A stretch of DNA of 64,000 bases from Limnohabitans sp. (GCA_024642215.1 JAHEBO010000016.1:39783-103782); one strand, 5' to 3'. Counted from the stretch's first letter, positions 1 through 11,788 are shown. Translations and numbers: made by a program. The notes: generated from the letters alone by a model not told the origin.

Positions 1-1
1 T

Positions 2-307
2 CATTTGGAAGTGACACCCGCCTTGCGAACTTATGTGACGGGTAAATTGGACCGCATCACGCGACATTTTGACCAAGTGGTCGATGTCAAAGTCCTGCTC
101 ACGGTTGAAAAACAAAAAGAAAAGGAAAAACGCCAACGTGCGGAATGCAACATCCATGTCAAAGGCAACGACCTGTTTGCAGAAAGCGCCCACGAAGATT
201 TGTATGCAGCGGTTGACGAATTGGTCGACAAACTCGATCGTCAAGTGATCAAGCACAAAGACCGCATCACGGAACACCACCACAGTGCGCCCAAGCGCAT
301 GATGTGA
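2..307 (+). CDS. hpf: Ribosome hibernation promoting factor (HPF/RaiA family), 5' end truncated by window edge
   Basis: Translation [36 protein letters not shown]...[36 protein letters not shown] is typical HPF; located directly upstream of ptsN-hprK. Confidence 0.9.
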   Translation, partial: HLEVTPALRTYVTGKLDRITRHFDQVVDVKVLLTVEKQKEKEKRQRAECNIHVKGNDLFAESAHEDLYAAVDELVDKLDRQVIKHKDRITEHHHSAPKRMM

Positions 308-340
308 AATTTTTCAGCCATTTCCTTTCACAAGGCCCTG

Positions 341-367
341 CCGCACCCCTCGAGGTGCGGTTTTTTT
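341..367 (+). terminator. Rho-independent terminator downstream of hpf
   Basis: CCGCACC-CCTCGA-GGTGCGG stem-loop followed by TTTTTTT. Confidence 0.9.
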
Positions 368-406
368 CGTCTGCAGCTTCTCAAGGGTGCATAATCCGCC
401 CTCGAT

Positions 407-868
407 ATGAACAGACTTGCAGCCATCCTCCCCGTTGAACAAGTGCTGGTTGGCGTAGATGCCACCAGCAAGAAGCGCGCTTTTGAAGAGGCGGGTCTGT
501 TGTTTGAAAACTTGCACGGCCTGTCGAGGGCCCTGGTCACCGACAGCTTGTTTGCCCGCGAACGCTTGGGCTCCACGGGCTTGGGTCATGGTGTGGCCAT
601 TCCACATGGTCGCATCAAAGGCTTGAAATCGCCCATGGCCGCCGTGTTTCAGTTGGCGCAAGCCATCGGCTTTGACGCCCCCGACGAGCAGCCGGTCAAG
701 TTGTTGATCTTCTTGCTGGTGCCCGAAGCGGCCACCCAAAAGCATTTGGAAATTTTGTCTGAAATTGCTGAATTGCTCAGCAACGCCAGTTTGCGCGACA
801 CCTTGGTCAGCAGTGCCAGTGCGCTCAACTTGCACAGTTTGATTGCCGGTTGGTCACCCGCCAATTAA
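407..868 (+). CDS. ptsN: PTS IIA-like nitrogen regulatory protein PtsN
   Basis: EIIA-Ntr motif GLGHGVAIPHGR with the phosphorylatable His; position between hpf and hprK. Confidence 0.92.
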   Translation: MNRLAAILPVEQVLVGVDATSKKRAFEEAGLLFENLHGLSRALVTDSLFARERLGSTGLGHGVAIPHGRIKGLKSPMAAVFQLAQAIGFDAPDEQPVKLLIFLLVPEAATQKHLEILSEIAELLSNASLRDTLVSSASALNLHSLIAGWSPAN

Positions 869-903
869 GGCGCCCTTAAAGTTCCCAACGAAACGAGGTT
901 GCG

Positions 904-1845
904 ATGAAGCCTACCGCAGTCAGCGCCGATGCGCTGTTTGAAGACCACCGCGGCAAACTCAAGTGGCAGTGGATTGCAGGCCTAGGCGCTTCCGAGCGCC
1001 GATTTGACGAAGTTGCAGTTCGCGCAGCCCGCTCAGGCGCCGACTTGGTGGGCTACCTGAATTACATCCATCCATACCGTGTGCAAATTTTGGGTGAGCG
1101 CGAAGTGGCTTATTTGACCCGAGGCTCAGATGAAGACTGCTTGCGCAGAGTCTCACGCATCGTGACCTTGGAGCCGCCTGTGTTGGTGCTGGCCGATGGC
1201 CAAACTGCACCTGAGTCATTGCTGCGCGTGTGCGAGCGAGCACAAATCCCCATGTTTGCCACGCCAGAGTCATCGGCCTTTGTGATTGACGTGCTGCGAG
1301 CCTATTTGTCCAAACACTTCGCCGATCGCACCACCATGCACGGTGTGTTCATGGATATTTTGGGCTTGGGCGTGTTGATCACGGGCGAGTCAGGCCTTGG
1401 CAAAAGCGAGTTGGGCTTGGAGTTGATCTCTCGTGGCAATGGCCTGGTGGCCGATGACGCAGTCGACTTGTTCCGCATCAACCAGACCACCATCGAGGCA
1501 CGTTGCCCCGAGCTGCTGCAAAATTTGTTGGAAGTGCGCGGCATTGGCTTGCTCGACATTCGCGGTATTTTTGGCGAAACCGCAGTGCGCCGAAAAATGC
1601 GCCTCAAACTCATTGTGCACTTGGTTCGACGCGAAAACTTTGAGCGCGATTACGAGCGCATTCCGGCAGAGCCACTCACCCAAGACGTACTGGGCATCCC
1701 CGTGCGCAAGGTGGTGATTCAGGTGGTGGCAGGTCGCAACATAGCAGTGTTGGTGGAGGCCGCGGTGCGCAACACCATTTTGCAAATGCGTGGCATTGAC
1801 ACCTACCAAGATTTCATGGAGCGGCAGCGCGCTGCCATGGGCTAA
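904..1845 (+). CDS. hprK: HPr kinase/phosphorylase
   Basis: Walker [31 protein letters not shown] and signature [16 protein letters not shown]. Confidence 0.96.
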   Translation: MKPTAVSADALFEDHRGKLKWQWIAGLGASERRFDEVAVRAARSGADLVGYLNYIHPYRVQILGEREVAYLTRGSDEDCLRRVSRIVTLEPPVLVLADGQTAPESLLRVCERAQIPMFATPESSAFVIDVLRAYLSKHFADRTTMHGVFMDILGLGVLITGESGLGKSELGLELISRGNGLVADDAVDLFRINQTTIEARCPELLQNLLEVRGIGLLDIRGIFGETAVRRKMRLKLIVHLVRRENFERDYERIPAEPLTQDVLGIPVRKVVIQVVAGRNIAVLVEAAVRNTILQMRGIDTYQDFMERQRAAMG

Positions 1846-1888
1846 GCCCGCAAGGCGAGCCTAGCGGCGTGCCTTCAATGGCGCAACT

Positions 1889-2311
1889 TCAACTGCGCAC
1901 TCTGTGCGGGCAAGGGTTGCGGGTGCAATTGGCGTAGAGGCTCAGGGCGTGGTCGGCAATCACAAAACCCTTGGCCAATGCCACATCGTGCTGGCGCTGT
2001 TCAATTTCTGCGTCGTAAAACTCTTCGACTTTGCCGCAGTCTAAGCACACCATGTGGTCATGGTGTTGGCCTTCGTTGAGCTCGTACACCGCCTTGCCAC
2101 TTTCAAAATGGTTGCGACTGAGCAAACCGGCTTGTTCAAACTGGGTCAGAACGCGGTACACCGTGGCCAGGCCAATGTCGGCGTTGTCTTTTAGCAAGTG
2201 CTTGTAAACATCTTCTGCGGTCATGTGCCGTTGCGTACCCTTTTGAAAGATTTCCAAAATCTTCTGACGGGGCACGGTGGCCTTCAGGCCTGTACTTTTG
2301 AGTTCGTCCAT
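1889..2311 (-). CDS. fur: Ferric uptake regulator Fur
   Basis: [23 protein letters not shown]...[12 protein letters not shown]...[18 protein letters not shown]...[15 protein letters not shown]; divergent from bamE. Confidence 0.96.
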   Translation of the reverse strand: MDELKSTGLKATVPRQKILEIFQKGTQRHMTAEDVYKHLLKDNADIGLATVYRVLTQFEQAGLLSRNHFESGKAVYELNEGQHHDHMVCLDCGKVEEFYDAEIEQRQHDVALAKGFVIADHALSLYANCTRNPCPHRVRS

Positions 2312-2416
2312 GTCTTTTCAGTTGCAATTGAAAGTGAGAGGGCTTGGCTTGGGAAAATGCGCCAGAGTCGGATGCTACCGCTACAATGACCCGATCATAT
2401 GGCCTGCCACGCATCC

Positions 2417-2971
2417 ATGAAAAAACAAATTCGTATTCCTCTGCGCTCATCCTGGACCTTGGGTCTTGTCATGCCCCTGTTGTTGGGCTTGCTGAGCGCG
2501 TGCAGCGTGCCCCGCTTGAATGTCTCTGCCGATGCAGTTTTGTACATTCCCGAGGTGGTGCAAGGCAATTTTGTCTCGCGCGAGCAAAAACAATTCCTCA
2601 AGCCGGGCATGTCGCGCCTGCAAGTCAAAGAAGTGTTGGGCACCCCTTTGGTCTCTAGTGTTTTCCACGAAGACCGCTGGGACTATGTCTTCACCATCCG
2701 ACGTCAGGGTGTACCGCCCCAAAACTTCAGCCTAAGCGTTTGGTTCAAAGGCGACTTGCTCGACCAAGTCACTGGCGACGACCTCCCCAGCGAAACCGAA
2801 TTCGTCACCAAGTTGGTGGTCGAAAAGCCCAGCCTCAAGGTGCCCGTGCTGGAAGCCAAAGACGAAGATTTGCGCAAATTCCCTGCGCCTGTGCGCAAAG
2901 TCGAACCCACTGCTGCGCCTGCCGCACCCTTGCCCTCTTCTTACCCGCCGCTTGAACCTGCTTCACGCTGA
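2417..2971 (+). CDS. bamE: Outer membrane protein assembly factor BamE (OmlA/SmpA lipoprotein)
   Basis: Lipoprotein signal [38 protein letters not shown]; alternative upstream ATG at 2399. Confidence 0.92.
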   Translation: MKKQIRIPLRSSWTLGLVMPLLLGLLSACSVPRLNVSADAVLYIPEVVQGNFVSREQKQFLKPGMSRLQVKEVLGTPLVSSVFHEDRWDYVFTIRRQGVPPQNFSLSVWFKGDLLDQVTGDDLPSETEFVTKLVVEKPSLKVPVLEAKDEDLRKFPAPVRKVEPTAAPAAPLPSSYPPLEPASR

Positions 2972-2979
2972 ACCCACTC

Positions 2980-3816
2980 ATGACACAAGTTACTTCACAT
3001 TCCTCAGGCCATCCGATGCACGCCGTTGCAGTGGCAGGTGCCTCTGGCCGCATGGGCCACATGCTCATTGAAGCCATCAGCCAGTCTGACGACTGCCGCT
3101 TGTCTGGCGCCTTGGATTTGCCCACCAGCGCGGCTGTGGGCACCGATGCCAGCGCTTCCTTGGGCAAAGCCAGTGGCGTGTTGGTCACCGGCGATTTGCG
3201 CACGGGCCTCCAAAATTCAAAATACCTGATTGACTTCACCCGCCCAGAGGGCACCTTGGCGCACCTCAAAGTGTGTCAGGCCTTGGGTGTGAAGGCCGTC
3301 ATTGGGACCACCGGATTTTCAGAAGCCGAGAAGGCTGAAATCAAAGCCATCGCCAAAGACATTGCCATCGTCATGGCGCCCAACATGAGTGTCGGCGTCA
3401 ACGTCACGCTCAAGTTGCTCGAAATGGCGGCCAAGGCCTTGGCCACCGGTTACGACATCGAAATCATCGAGGCGCATCACCGTCACAAGGTCGATGCACC
3501 GTCCGGTACCGCGCTCAAAATGGGCGAAGTGATTGCCGATGCCTTGGGCCGCGACCTCAAAGACTGCGCGGTTTACGCCCGCGAAGGCGTCACAGGCGAG
3601 CGTGATCCTTCTAGCATTGGCTTTGCCACCATCCGCGGCGGCGACATTGTGGGCGACCACACCGTCTTGTTTGCTGGCACCGGCGAGCGCATTGAAGTCA
3701 CGCACAAGTCTTCCAGTCGCGCCACCTATGCCCAAGGCAGTTTGCGAGCGGTCCGCTTCTTGGCTGGCCAAGAAACGGGACTGTTCGACATGTTCGACGT
3801 GCTCTCCCTCCGCTAA
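2980..3816 (+). CDS. dapB: 4-hydroxy-tetrahydrodipicolinate reductase
   Basis: [68 protein letters not shown]. Confidence 0.97.
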   Translation: MTQVTSHSSGHPMHAVAVAGASGRMGHMLIEAISQSDDCRLSGALDLPTSAAVGTDASASLGKASGVLVTGDLRTGLQNSKYLIDFTRPEGTLAHLKVCQALGVKAVIGTTGFSEAEKAEIKAIAKDIAIVMAPNMSVGVNVTLKLLEMAAKALATGYDIEIIEAHHRHKVDAPSGTALKMGEVIADALGRDLKDCAVYAREGVTGERDPSSIGFATIRGGDIVGDHTVLFAGTGERIEVTHKSSSRATYAQGSLRAVRFLAGQETGLFDMFDVLSLR

Positions 3817-3824
3817 GCCATCGC

Positions 3825-4469
3825 ATGAGCTTGCTCACCTTTTGGCTGCAGGGCGACTTTGTCATTCGGTTTGTGGCCATGGCCCTGTTGGCCCTCTCAG
3901 TGGGCACTTGGGTGGTCATCCTCTGGAAGTGGGCCTTACTGCGCCGCGTACAGCGCGATGTGCCCCAAAGCATTGCCGCATTTTGGCAAGCCGCGCAGTT
4001 TGACGAGGCCTTACAAGGTGTGGCGCGGTTTGATCGCGACCATTGCGTCAAGCCCATGCTAGAGGCCACCGTCCTGCCTTTGGGCGGCACCTTGGCAGCC
4101 GCGGGTGAGCGCGAACACCAACTCACGCGCGTGTTGCGCGACAGCCTCCAAACGACCGTGCGACGTCTGCAATGGGGCCATCTGTTGTTGGCCACAGCTG
4201 GCGCCATCGCGCCCTTTGTGGGTTTGTTGGGCACGGTGTGGGGCATCTTCAACGCCCTCAGTGGCATGGCCGAAGCGGGTCAAATCACCTTAGACCGCGT
4301 GGCAGGCCCTGTGGGCGAGGCCCTGATCATGACGGCCGCTGGCTTGGCTGTGGCCATTCCCGCTGTGTTGGCCTACAACGTCCTAGGCCGTGCCGTGTCG
4401 CTCATCGAAATCGAGTTGGAGGGTTTTGCCCAAGACCTGCTGAACTTGCTCACGGGACGTCAGCGCTAA
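3825..4469 (+). CDS. MotA/TolQ/ExbB proton channel family protein
   Basis: Three TM segments and signature LLLATAGAIAPFVGLLGTVWGIFNALSGMAEAGQITLDRVAGPVGEALIMTAAGLAVAIPAVLAYN. Confidence 0.93.
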   Translation: MSLLTFWLQGDFVIRFVAMALLALSVGTWVVILWKWALLRRVQRDVPQSIAAFWQAAQFDEALQGVARFDRDHCVKPMLEATVLPLGGTLAAAGEREHQLTRVLRDSLQTTVRRLQWGHLLLATAGAIAPFVGLLGTVWGIFNALSGMAEAGQITLDRVAGPVGEALIMTAAGLAVAIPAVLAYNVLGRAVSLIEIELEGFAQDLLNLLTGRQR

Positions 4470-4496
4470 GGCAGCGCTACAACGCACGCACACGCC

Positions 4497-4931
4497 ATGG
4501 CATTCGGCCGCTTTCCTCGTCCAACGCAAGCCAAGCCCTTCAGCGACATCAATGTCACGCCGCTGGTCGATGTGATGCTGGTGCTCTTGGTCATCTTCAT
4601 TCTCACAGCGCCCTTGCTCACCAGTGCCATTCGGCTCGATTTGCCGCAGGCCCAAGCCGCGCAAGCGGGCGAGGCGCCTGAAGCGCTCACCCTCAGCCTG
4701 AACCAGGCCCAAGAGCTGTTTTTGAACGACAAACCCACAGACTTGGCCGCTTTGCCGGACGCGCTGCGCCGCTTGGCATTGCAAAAGCCTCAATTGGAAG
4801 TTCAATTGCGAGTTGATCAAACGGTGCCCTATGGCCAGGTTTTGGTGCTGATGGGCGTGGCTCAGCAAGCCGGTCTTAGCCGCATTGGCTTTGTCACCGC
4901 GCCAGCACCCGGCGCTGCAGCTGCACGCTGA
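4497..4931 (+). CDS. ExbD/TolR family biopolymer transport protein
   Basis: FSDINVTPLVDVMLVLLVIFILTAPLLTSAIRLDLPQA. Confidence 0.93.
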   Translation: MAFGRFPRPTQAKPFSDINVTPLVDVMLVLLVIFILTAPLLTSAIRLDLPQAQAAQAGEAPEALTLSLNQAQELFLNDKPTDLAALPDALRRLALQKPQLEVQLRVDQTVPYGQVLVLMGVAQQAGLSRIGFVTAPAPGAAAAR

Positions 4932-4992
4932 ATTCTCTCAGTCGGCCTCGGCGGGAATTTAACCCCGCCAAACACCTACAATTTGCACCATC

Positions 4993-7665
4993 ATGCAAGA
5001 CAAGTACAACCACCTCGAAGTTGAGCCCGCGGCGCAAAGCCAGTGGAACGCTCGCGATGCCTACCGCGTTACCGAAGACGCCAGTAAAAAGAAGTTTTAC
5101 GCCTGCTCCATGCTGCCCTACCCCAGCGGCAAGCTGCACATGGGCCACGTGCGCAACTACACCATCAACGACATGCTCACGCGCTATTTGCGCATGAACG
5201 GTTACAACGTGCTGATGCCCATGGGCTGGGACGCGTTTGGTTTGCCTGCCGAAAACGCTGCACTCAAAAATGGCGTACCGCCTGCCAAGTGGACCTACGA
5301 AAACATCGCTTACATGAAGAAGCAGATGCAGGCCATGGGCTTGGCCATCGACTGGAGCCGCGAGGTGGCCACGTGCGATGCCAGCTACTACAAGTGGAAC
5401 CAATGGTTGTTCTTGAAGATGCTCGAGAAGGGCGTCGCTTATCGCAAAACACAGGTCGTCAATTGGGACCCCGTTGATCAAACTGTGTTGGCCAACGAGC
5501 AAGTGATCGACGGCAAAGGCTGGCGCACGGGTGCGGTGGTCGAGAAGCGAGAGATCCCTGGCTACTACTTGAAGATTACCGATTACGCCGAAGAGCTGCT
5601 CGACTTTGTGACCGGCGATAAGTTGCCCGGCTGGCCCGAGCGTGTGAAGCTGATGCAAGAAAACTGGATTGGCAAATCCACCGGTGTGCGTTTTGCGTTC
5701 CCGCACGACATTCGCGGTGCCGATGGTCAGCTCATTCAAGACGGCAAGATGTTTGTGTTCACCACCCGTCCCGACACCATCATGGGTGTGACGTTTTGCG
5801 CCGTGGCACCAGAGCACCCCTTGGCTGCGCATGCGGCCCTCACGCAACCTGCTTTGGCCACGTTCATTGAAACTTGCCAAAAGGGTGGCACTACCGAAGC
5901 CGAGATGGCGGTCAAAGAAAAAGAAGGCATGCCCACAGGCTTAACCGTCACGCATCCGCTGACTGGCAAACCTGTTGAAGTGTGGGTGGGCAACTACGTG
6001 CTCATGAGCTACGGTGATGGCGCCGTCATGGGTGTGCCTGCGCACGATGAGCGCGACTTTGAGTTTGCGTTGAAATACCAATTGCCCATTCAGCAAGTGG
6101 TGGCCTCCAAAGGCGTGACCTTCAGTCACACCGAATGGCACGATGGCTTTGGCGACAAAGCCAATGGTGTGTTGGTTAACTCTGGCCAATACGACGGCTT
6201 GAATTTCAAAGACGCCTTAGAAGCTGTGGCCGCCGACTTGGCTGCCAAAGGTTTGGGCGAGAAGAAAACCACCTGGCGTTTGCGCGACTGGGGCATCAGC
6301 CGCCAGCGCTATTGGGGCACGCCTATTCCTATCATCCATTGCGATGAACACGGCGCCGTGCCCGTGCCGGAAAAAGATTTGCCCGTGGTGCTGCCGCAAG
6401 ATTGCATCCCCGATGGCTCAGGCAACCCCCTCAACAAACACGAAGGCTTCCACGCCGGTGTGGTGTGTCCAGTGTGCGGCAAACCCGCGCGCCGCGAAAC
6501 CGACACCATGGACACGTTTGTCGATTCGTCTTGGTACTTCATGCGCTATTGCGACCCCAAGAACACCGACCAGATGGTGGCCGAGGGCGCTGACTACTGG
6601 ATGCCGATGGACCAGTACATTGGCGGCATTGAGCACGCCATTTTGCACTTGCTGTATGCGCGCTTCTGGACCAAGGTGATGCGCGATTTGGGCTTGGTCA
6701 AAGTGGACGAGCCCTTCACCAAATTGCTCACGCAAGGCATGGTGTTGAACCACATTTACTCGCGTCGCACCGAGAAAGGTGGCAAGGATTATTTCTGGCC
6801 CCACGATGTGGAGCACATGTTGGCCGACGACGGCAAAGTGATCGGTGCGCGTTTGAAAAATGCCGTGGGCAATTTGCCGGTGGGTACCGCCATCGATTAC
6901 GAAGGCGTGGGCACCATGTCCAAGTCGAAAAACAACGGCGTCGATCCACAAGACCTGATTGAACGGTACGGTGCAGATACAGCGCGCCTGTACACCATGT
7001 TCACCGCACCGCCCGAAGCCACTTTGGAGTGGAACGATGCGGCCGTGGAAGGCAGCTACCGCTTTGTGCGCCGTGTGTGGAACTACGCGGTCAAAGTTGA
7101 AAGTGCTTTGAAAGTCGGCCTCACGGTTGATCGTTCTCAGCCCATCACCTTCAGTGCCGAGGCCAAAAAATTGCGCCTCGAAATTCACTCGGTGCTGCGC
7201 CAAGCCAATTACGACTACGAGCGCATGCAATACAACACGGTGGTGTCTGCGCTCATGAAGATGCTCAACACACTGGAAGACTCACCGCTGTCTACCTCGA
7301 CAGATGTGAACGACAACGCCGCTTTGGCCGAGTGCTATTCCATTTTGCTGCGCGTGATGTACCCCGCTTGCCCCCACCTGGCTTTCCAGTTGTGGAACGA
7401 GTTGGGTTACGGCACTTGCTGCGGTGACTTGCTCGATGTGGCGTGGCCAGGCGTGGACGAAACGGCTTTGCAACGCGACGAGATTGAGCTCATGTTGCAA
7501 ATCAATGGCAAGTTGCGGGGCTCGCTCACAGTGCCTGCCAATGCAGACAAAGCCGCCATTGAACAAGCAGCTGCTTCGCACGAGCAAGTGACCAAGCAAA
7601 GCGCTGGTGCGGCCCCCAAGAAAATCATTGTGGTGCCTGGCCGTTTGGTCAACGTGGTGTTGTAA
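4993..7665 (+). CDS. leuS: Leucyl-tRNA synthetase
   Basis: [13 protein letters not shown] (HIGH-type), [26 protein letters not shown] (KMSKS), full-length 890 aa. Confidence 0.99.
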   Translation: MQDKYNHLEVEPAAQSQWNARDAYRVTEDASKKKFYACSMLPYPSGKLHMGHVRNYTINDMLTRYLRMNGYNVLMPMGWDAFGLPAENAALKNGVPPAKWTYENIAYMKKQMQAMGLAIDWSREVATCDASYYKWNQWLFLKMLEKGVAYRKTQVVNWDPVDQTVLANEQVIDGKGWRTGAVVEKREIPGYYLKITDYAEELLDFVTGDKLPGWPERVKLMQENWIGKSTGVRFAFPHDIRGADGQLIQDGKMFVFTTRPDTIMGVTFCAVAPEHPLAAHAALTQPALATFIETCQKGGTTEAEMAVKEKEGMPTGLTVTHPLTGKPVEVWVGNYVLMSYGDGAVMGVPAHDERDFEFALKYQLPIQQVVASKGVTFSHTEWHDGFGDKANGVLVNSGQYDGLNFKDALEAVAADLAAKGLGEKKTTWRLRDWGISRQRYWGTPIPIIHCDEHGAVPVPEKDLPVVLPQDCIPDGSGNPLNKHEGFHAGVVCPVCGKPARRETDTMDTFVDSSWYFMRYCDPKNTDQMVAEGADYWMPMDQYIGGIEHAILHLLYARFWTKVMRDLGLVKVDEPFTKLLTQGMVLNHIYSRRTEKGGKDYFWPHDVEHMLADDGKVIGARLKNAVGNLPVGTAIDYEGVGTMSKSKNNGVDPQDLIERYGADTARLYTMFTAPPEATLEWNDAAVEGSYRFVRRVWNYAVKVESALKVGLTVDRSQPITFSAEAKKLRLEIHSVLRQANYDYERMQYNTVVSALMKMLNTLEDSPLSTSTDVNDNAALAECYSILLRVMYPACPHLAFQLWNELGYGTCCGDLLDVAWPGVDETALQRDEIELMLQINGKLRGSLTVPANADKAAIEQAAASHEQVTKQSAGAAPKKIIVVPGRLVNVVL

Positions 7666-7703
7666 GCACACTGCCGCAAGCCAATCGCCTCAAAGCACAC
7701 ACC

Positions 7704-8261
7704 ATGAACAAGGTCCCTCAGTTGCTAACCCGTCGCCAATCGCTGCAAGCCTTGGGGCGGCGCTTCGCTGGTGGTGCACTGTTGGGTGGTGCTGCAGTGG
7801 CTGGCTTGTCGGGCTGCGGTTTTCAATTGCGTCAAAGTGCCGACTTGCCCTTCAAGTCTTTGTTCTTGATTTTGCCGCGTCAATCGGCATTGGGCACTGA
7901 TCTGCGCCGCAATTTGGCCAGCAACGCTGACTTGAAAGTTTTTACGGAAGCCAAAGACATGGCGGCCAGTGAAGTGGTCTTAGACGTCATGTCGGAAGTG
8001 CGCGAGCGCGTGGTGGTGGGTTTGAATGCTTCTGGCCAAGTGCGCGAATTGCAGCTTCGTTTGAAGGTGAAGTTTCGCTTGCGTACGCCGCAGGGCAAAA
8101 ATTTGATTCCCGAAGTGGAGTTGCAGCAGCAGCGCGACCTGAGCTTCTTGGAGTCGGCGGCTTTGTCCAAAGAAATTGAAGAAGCCATGATGTACCGCGA
8201 CATGCAAGTGGACATCGTGCAACAAATTTTGCGCCGCTTGCCCGCCGTGAAGTCGCTCTGA
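7704..8261 (+). CDS. lptE: LPS assembly lipoprotein LptE
   Basis: SGCGFQLRQSADLPFKSLFLILPRQSALGTDLRRNL; between leuS and holA. Confidence 0.9.
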   Translation: MNKVPQLLTRRQSLQALGRRFAGGALLGGAAVAGLSGCGFQLRQSADLPFKSLFLILPRQSALGTDLRRNLASNADLKVFTEAKDMAASEVVLDVMSEVRERVVVGLNASGQVRELQLRLKVKFRLRTPQGKNLIPEVELQQQRDLSFLESAALSKEIEEAMMYRDMQVDIVQQILRRLPAVKSL

Positions 8262-8298
8262 AAAAACTGCACTTGTTGCGCGATTAAAGTTCCATCCC

Positions 8299-9354
8299 AT
8301 GCAACTGGCACTGCCTCAAATTCAAGCGCACCTGCAAAAAGGTTTGCGCAGCCTGTACGCCTTGCATGGCGATGAAGCTTTGTTGGTGCAAGAGGCGGCG
8401 GATGCCATTCGCGCCGCAGCGCGCAGCCAAGGGTTTACCGAGCGCAGCGTGCACGTGGTGTCGGGCGCACATTTTGATTGGAGCGAAGTTTTGGCAGCCG
8501 GCGGGTCCATGAGTTTGTTTGCAGACAAACAAATCTTGGAAATTCGCATCCCGACGGGCAAGCCTGGCAAAGAAGGCAGCCCCATGATTCAACAGCTGGC
8601 GCAAACGGCAGAAGGCAATGACAGCACCTTGACGCTGTTCATCTTGCCGCGACTGGATGCGGCCACCAAAAAGGGCGCCTGGTTTGGCGCCTTGGACCAA
8701 TACGGTGTGACAGTGCAAATTGACTCACTCGACCGTGCGCAGTTGCCCCAATGGATTGCCCAACGTTTGAAGCTTCAGGGTCAAAGCGTGGTGGCAGGCC
8801 AAGAAGGTCAAAATTGTTTGCAGTTTTTTGCCGACCGTGTGGAAGGCAATTTGTTGGCAGCCCACCAAGAAATTCAAAAGTTGGGTTTGCTTTTTCCTGC
8901 AGGCGAGTTGACGCAAGCCCAAGTCGAAAGCGCCGTGCTCAATGTTGCACGCTACGATGTCTTCAAGTTGTCGGAGTCGGTGTTATCGGGTCAAATGGCG
9001 CGCGTACAGCGCATGCTCGATGGCCTGCAAGCCGAGGGTGAAGCGGCTGTGCTGGTGCACTACACCTTGGCCGAAGACATTCGCGCACTCAAACGCGTCA
9101 AAGATGCCATGGCCGAAGGCAAGCCCCTGCCCATGGCCTTGCGAGAGCAGCGTATTTGGGGCGTTCGCGAAAAACTATTTGAGCGCGTCCTGCCGCGCTT
9201 GTCTGCCAGTCGTTTGGCCCAATTGCTGCAAAACGCACACCAGGTGGATGGCATTGTCAAAGGCCTTAAGGTGGCCGATTGGCCAACCGATCCGTGGCAA
9301 GCGCTGAACCGTTTGGCCTTGCGCTTGGCCAGTGCGTGTACCACTAAAAGCTGA
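8299..9354 (+). CDS. holA: DNA polymerase III subunit delta
   Basis: LYALHGDEALLVQEAADAIRAAARSQGFTERSV...DRVEGNLLAAHQEIQKLGLL; canonical leuS-lptE-holA order. Confidence 0.95.
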   Translation: MQLALPQIQAHLQKGLRSLYALHGDEALLVQEAADAIRAAARSQGFTERSVHVVSGAHFDWSEVLAAGGSMSLFADKQILEIRIPTGKPGKEGSPMIQQLAQTAEGNDSTLTLFILPRLDAATKKGAWFGALDQYGVTVQIDSLDRAQLPQWIAQRLKLQGQSVVAGQEGQNCLQFFADRVEGNLLAAHQEIQKLGLLFPAGELTQAQVESAVLNVARYDVFKLSESVLSGQMARVQRMLDGLQAEGEAAVLVHYTLAEDIRALKRVKDAMAEGKPLPMALREQRIWGVREKLFERVLPRLSASRLAQLLQNAHQVDGIVKGLKVADWPTDPWQALNRLALRLASACTTKS

Positions 9355-9421
9355 CGCCACTTGAAGCGCTGTGCACTGTGAGGGCAATTCACACACGCCC
9401 TGATGAAGCCTTTGATTCGGC

Positions 9422-9449
9422 TTGAAAAGATCGGGCTTGGGCCTACACT
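9422..9449 (+). promoter_or_regulatory. Sigma70-like promoter for the Bug/aconitase-family/lyase cassette
   Basis: TTGAAA (9422-9427), 16-bp spacer, TACACT (9444-9449), followed by AGGAGAG ribosome-binding site before ATG 9480. Confidence 0.55.
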
Positions 9450-9479
9450 CACTGCATTCCAAACCAGGAGAGACAAGCC

Positions 9480-10484
9480 ATGCCATTGACCTTTGCTTTC
9501 GTACGCCGCAACGCTTTGTTGACTGTGGCACTGCTCGCTGCCCAATCATTGTTGCCAGCGCATGCCCAGACCAGCGCTGCAGACAGCAACTTCCCATCCC
9601 AAAGTATCAAAATTTTGGTGGGCTTTGCCCCCGGTGGCAGCTCCGACACGGTGGCCCGCATCATGGTGCCCAAGCTCACTGAGTTGTTCAAGCAAAACGT
9701 GGTGATCGACAACAAGCCCGGCGCAGGCGGCAACATTGCCACCGACTTGTTAACCAAGGCGACCCCTGATGGCCACACCATCATGCTGGGCACGGTGGGT
9801 TCTTTGTCGGTGAACCAGCACATGAACAAGCTGAACTACGACCCCGTCACCGACACTGCGGCCTTGAGCCTGTGTGTGGTGTTCAGCAATGTGTTGGTGG
9901 TCAACTCGGCCAGCGATGTCAAAACCTTTGATGACTACCTCAAGCAAGCTCGCCAAGAAAATTCCAAGATGTCCTTTGGTTCTTCAGGCATTGGCGGCGG
10001 AGGCCACTTGGCCGGTGAGTTGCTCAAAATTGCGGCCAACTTGAACAACCAACACGTGGCCTACCGCGGTGGTGCGCCAGCCATGAACGATTTGCTCGGC
10101 GGTGTGTTGCCCTCCATCTTCTCAAGCCCCACCGATGCAGTGCAGCACATTCAAACAGGCAAGTTGCGCCCGCTGGTCACCACCGGTGCCAAGCGCTTAG
10201 AAGCTTTGCCCAACGTGCCCACCATTGCGGAGTCAGGCTTTCCTGGTTTTGAGGCGACCAATTGGTATGCCTTTGCCGCGCCCGCCAAAACATCCCCGGA
10301 AGTCATCAAGCGATTGAACGCGGCCTTGGTGGCCACTTTGAAAGATCCTGGTGTGGTGGCGCAGTTGCGCAAGCTGGGCTTAGAGCCTACGCCCACCACG
10401 CCAGCTGAAGCGGCCCGTTACATCAAGGCCGAAAGCGACAAGTGGGGCAGTGTGGTTCGCAAAGCGAACATCAAAGGCAGTTAA
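9480..10484 (+). CDS. Bug/TctC-family periplasmic solute-binding protein
   Basis: Signal peptide; FPSQSIKILVGFAPGGSSDTVARIM...NKPGAGGNIATDLLTKATPDGHTIMLG. Confidence 0.93.
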   Translation: MPLTFAFVRRNALLTVALLAAQSLLPAHAQTSAADSNFPSQSIKILVGFAPGGSSDTVARIMVPKLTELFKQNVVIDNKPGAGGNIATDLLTKATPDGHTIMLGTVGSLSVNQHMNKLNYDPVTDTAALSLCVVFSNVLVVNSASDVKTFDDYLKQARQENSKMSFGSSGIGGGGHLAGELLKIAANLNNQHVAYRGGAPAMNDLLGGVLPSIFSSPTDAVQHIQTGKLRPLVTTGAKRLEALPNVPTIAESGFPGFEATNWYAFAAPAKTSPEVIKRLNAALVATLKDPGVVAQLRKLGLEPTPTTPAEAARYIKAESDKWGSVVRKANIKGS

Positions 10485-10501
10485 TTTTCAGAAAGCACAT
10501 C

Positions 10502-11788
10502 ATGGGTTTGACCCTCGCAGAAAAACTATTGGCGCGCCACGCCGGTTTGCCAAGCACCCGAGCGGGTGACCTGGTGGTGGCCAACGTCAGCTTCGCCATG
10601 GTGCACGATGCGCGTGCGCCCAATGCCATTCGCATGGTGGAAAAAATGGGCGCCAAGTCTTTGCCCTTTGCCAACAAAACGGCTTGGGTGCTCGATCACT
10701 TTTCGCCACCGCCCACGGTGGAGGCGGCGCAAGGCCACACAGCCATGCGTAAATTTGCCGACGAACACGGCAGCGTGTTGTACGACATTGGCGATGGCAT
10801 TTGCCATCAAGTGATGCCCGAAGGCGGGCACCTCACTTGCGGCGATTTGATTGTCGGCACCGACACGCACTCAGTGACGTATGGCGCTTTCAACGCGTTT
10901 GGCACGGGCATTGAAGGCACCGACGTTAGCGCCGTGATGGCTACGGGCAAAGTGTGGCTGCGAGTTCCCGAGTCTGTGCGCGTGACCCTCAAAGGACGCT
11001 TGCAACCCGGTGTGTGGGCCAAAGACGTGACCTTGCACATGCTGGGCAAATTTGGCGCAGAAGGTTTGAACTACCGCGCCATTGAATACGTCGGCTCGGC
11101 TGTGCAGGCCATGGAAATTGACGACCGCATGACGCTGTGCAACCACGCCGCCGAGCTGGGTGCCAAAGCTGCATTGCTTGAGGCCGACGAAAAAACCTTT
11201 GCCTGGCTCAAAGCCCATGGTGCCAAAACACCTGCGCCATTGAGCGCCGATGCCGATGCGCATTACGTCGACCACTTTGAAATCGATGCATCGCAACTGG
11301 CCCCGCAAGTGGCGCGCAAGCATTCGGTGGACGACATCGTGTCGGCACATGAAGTGGTGGGCCAAAAAATCAATTTCGCTTTGATTGGCACTTGTACCAA
11401 CGGCCGTTTGGACGACATCCGTCAAGCCGCTGCGGTGCTCAAAGGCAAGCGCGTGGCCAAAGGCGTGCGCATGATCATCACACCTGCATCGCGTCAAATC
11501 TATTTGGCCGCTGCGCGAGAAGGCTTGATCGAAGCCTTGACCGAAGCCGGTGCGTCCGTCGAAGCCGCTGGTTGCGGCACCTGCGTCGGCATTACCAATC
11601 ACCTGATTCCGGGCGACCGCGAAGTGGTGATTTCCAGTGCCAATCGCAATTTCCAAGGCCGCTTGGGCAATCACGATGCCGACATTTGGTTGGGTTCTGC
11701 CGCCACCGTGGCCGCCTCGGCTTTGACTGGCTACATCACCGATCCACGCACTGTGGCGGGCGGCCAATGGGAGGCTTCACATGCTTGA
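10502..11788 (+). CDS. Aconitase-family hydratase large subunit (LeuC-like / archaeal-type homoaconitase-like)
   Basis: DGICHQVMPEGGHLTCGDLIVGTDTHSVTYGAFNAFGTGIEGTD; Fe-S cysteine motifs GTCTNGR and GCGTCVG. Confidence 0.88.
   Translation: MGLTLAEKLLARHAGLPSTRAGDLVVANVSFAMVHDARAPNAIRMVEKMGAKSLPFANKTAWVLDHFSPPPTVEAAQGHTAMRKFADEHGSVLYDIGDGICHQVMPEGGHLTCGDLIVGTDTHSVTYGAFNAFGTGIEGTDVSAVMATGKVWLRVPESVRVTLKGRLQPGVWAKDVTLHMLGKFGAEGLNYRAIEYVGSAVQAMEIDDRMTLCNHAAELGAKAALLEADEKTFAWLKAHGAKTPAPLSADADAHYVDHFEIDASQLAPQVARKHSVDDIVSAHEVVGQKINFALIGTCTNGRLDDIRQAAAVLKGKRVAKGVRMIITPASRQIYLAAAREGLIEALTEAGASVEAAGCGTCVGITNHLIPGDREVVISSANRNFQGRLGNHDADIWLGSAATVAASALTGYITDPRTVAGGQWEASHA

Noticed and set aside
1-1845. 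hpf-ptsN-hprK without ptsH as an anomalous PTS fragment
   Set aside because: This arrangement is common in betaproteobacteria, with ptsH encoded elsewhere.
4894-5880. 328-aa minus-strand ORF
   Set aside because: Antisense to leuS.
10871-11767. 298-aa minus-strand ORF
   Set aside because: Antisense to the aconitase-family large subunit with clear Fe-S motifs.
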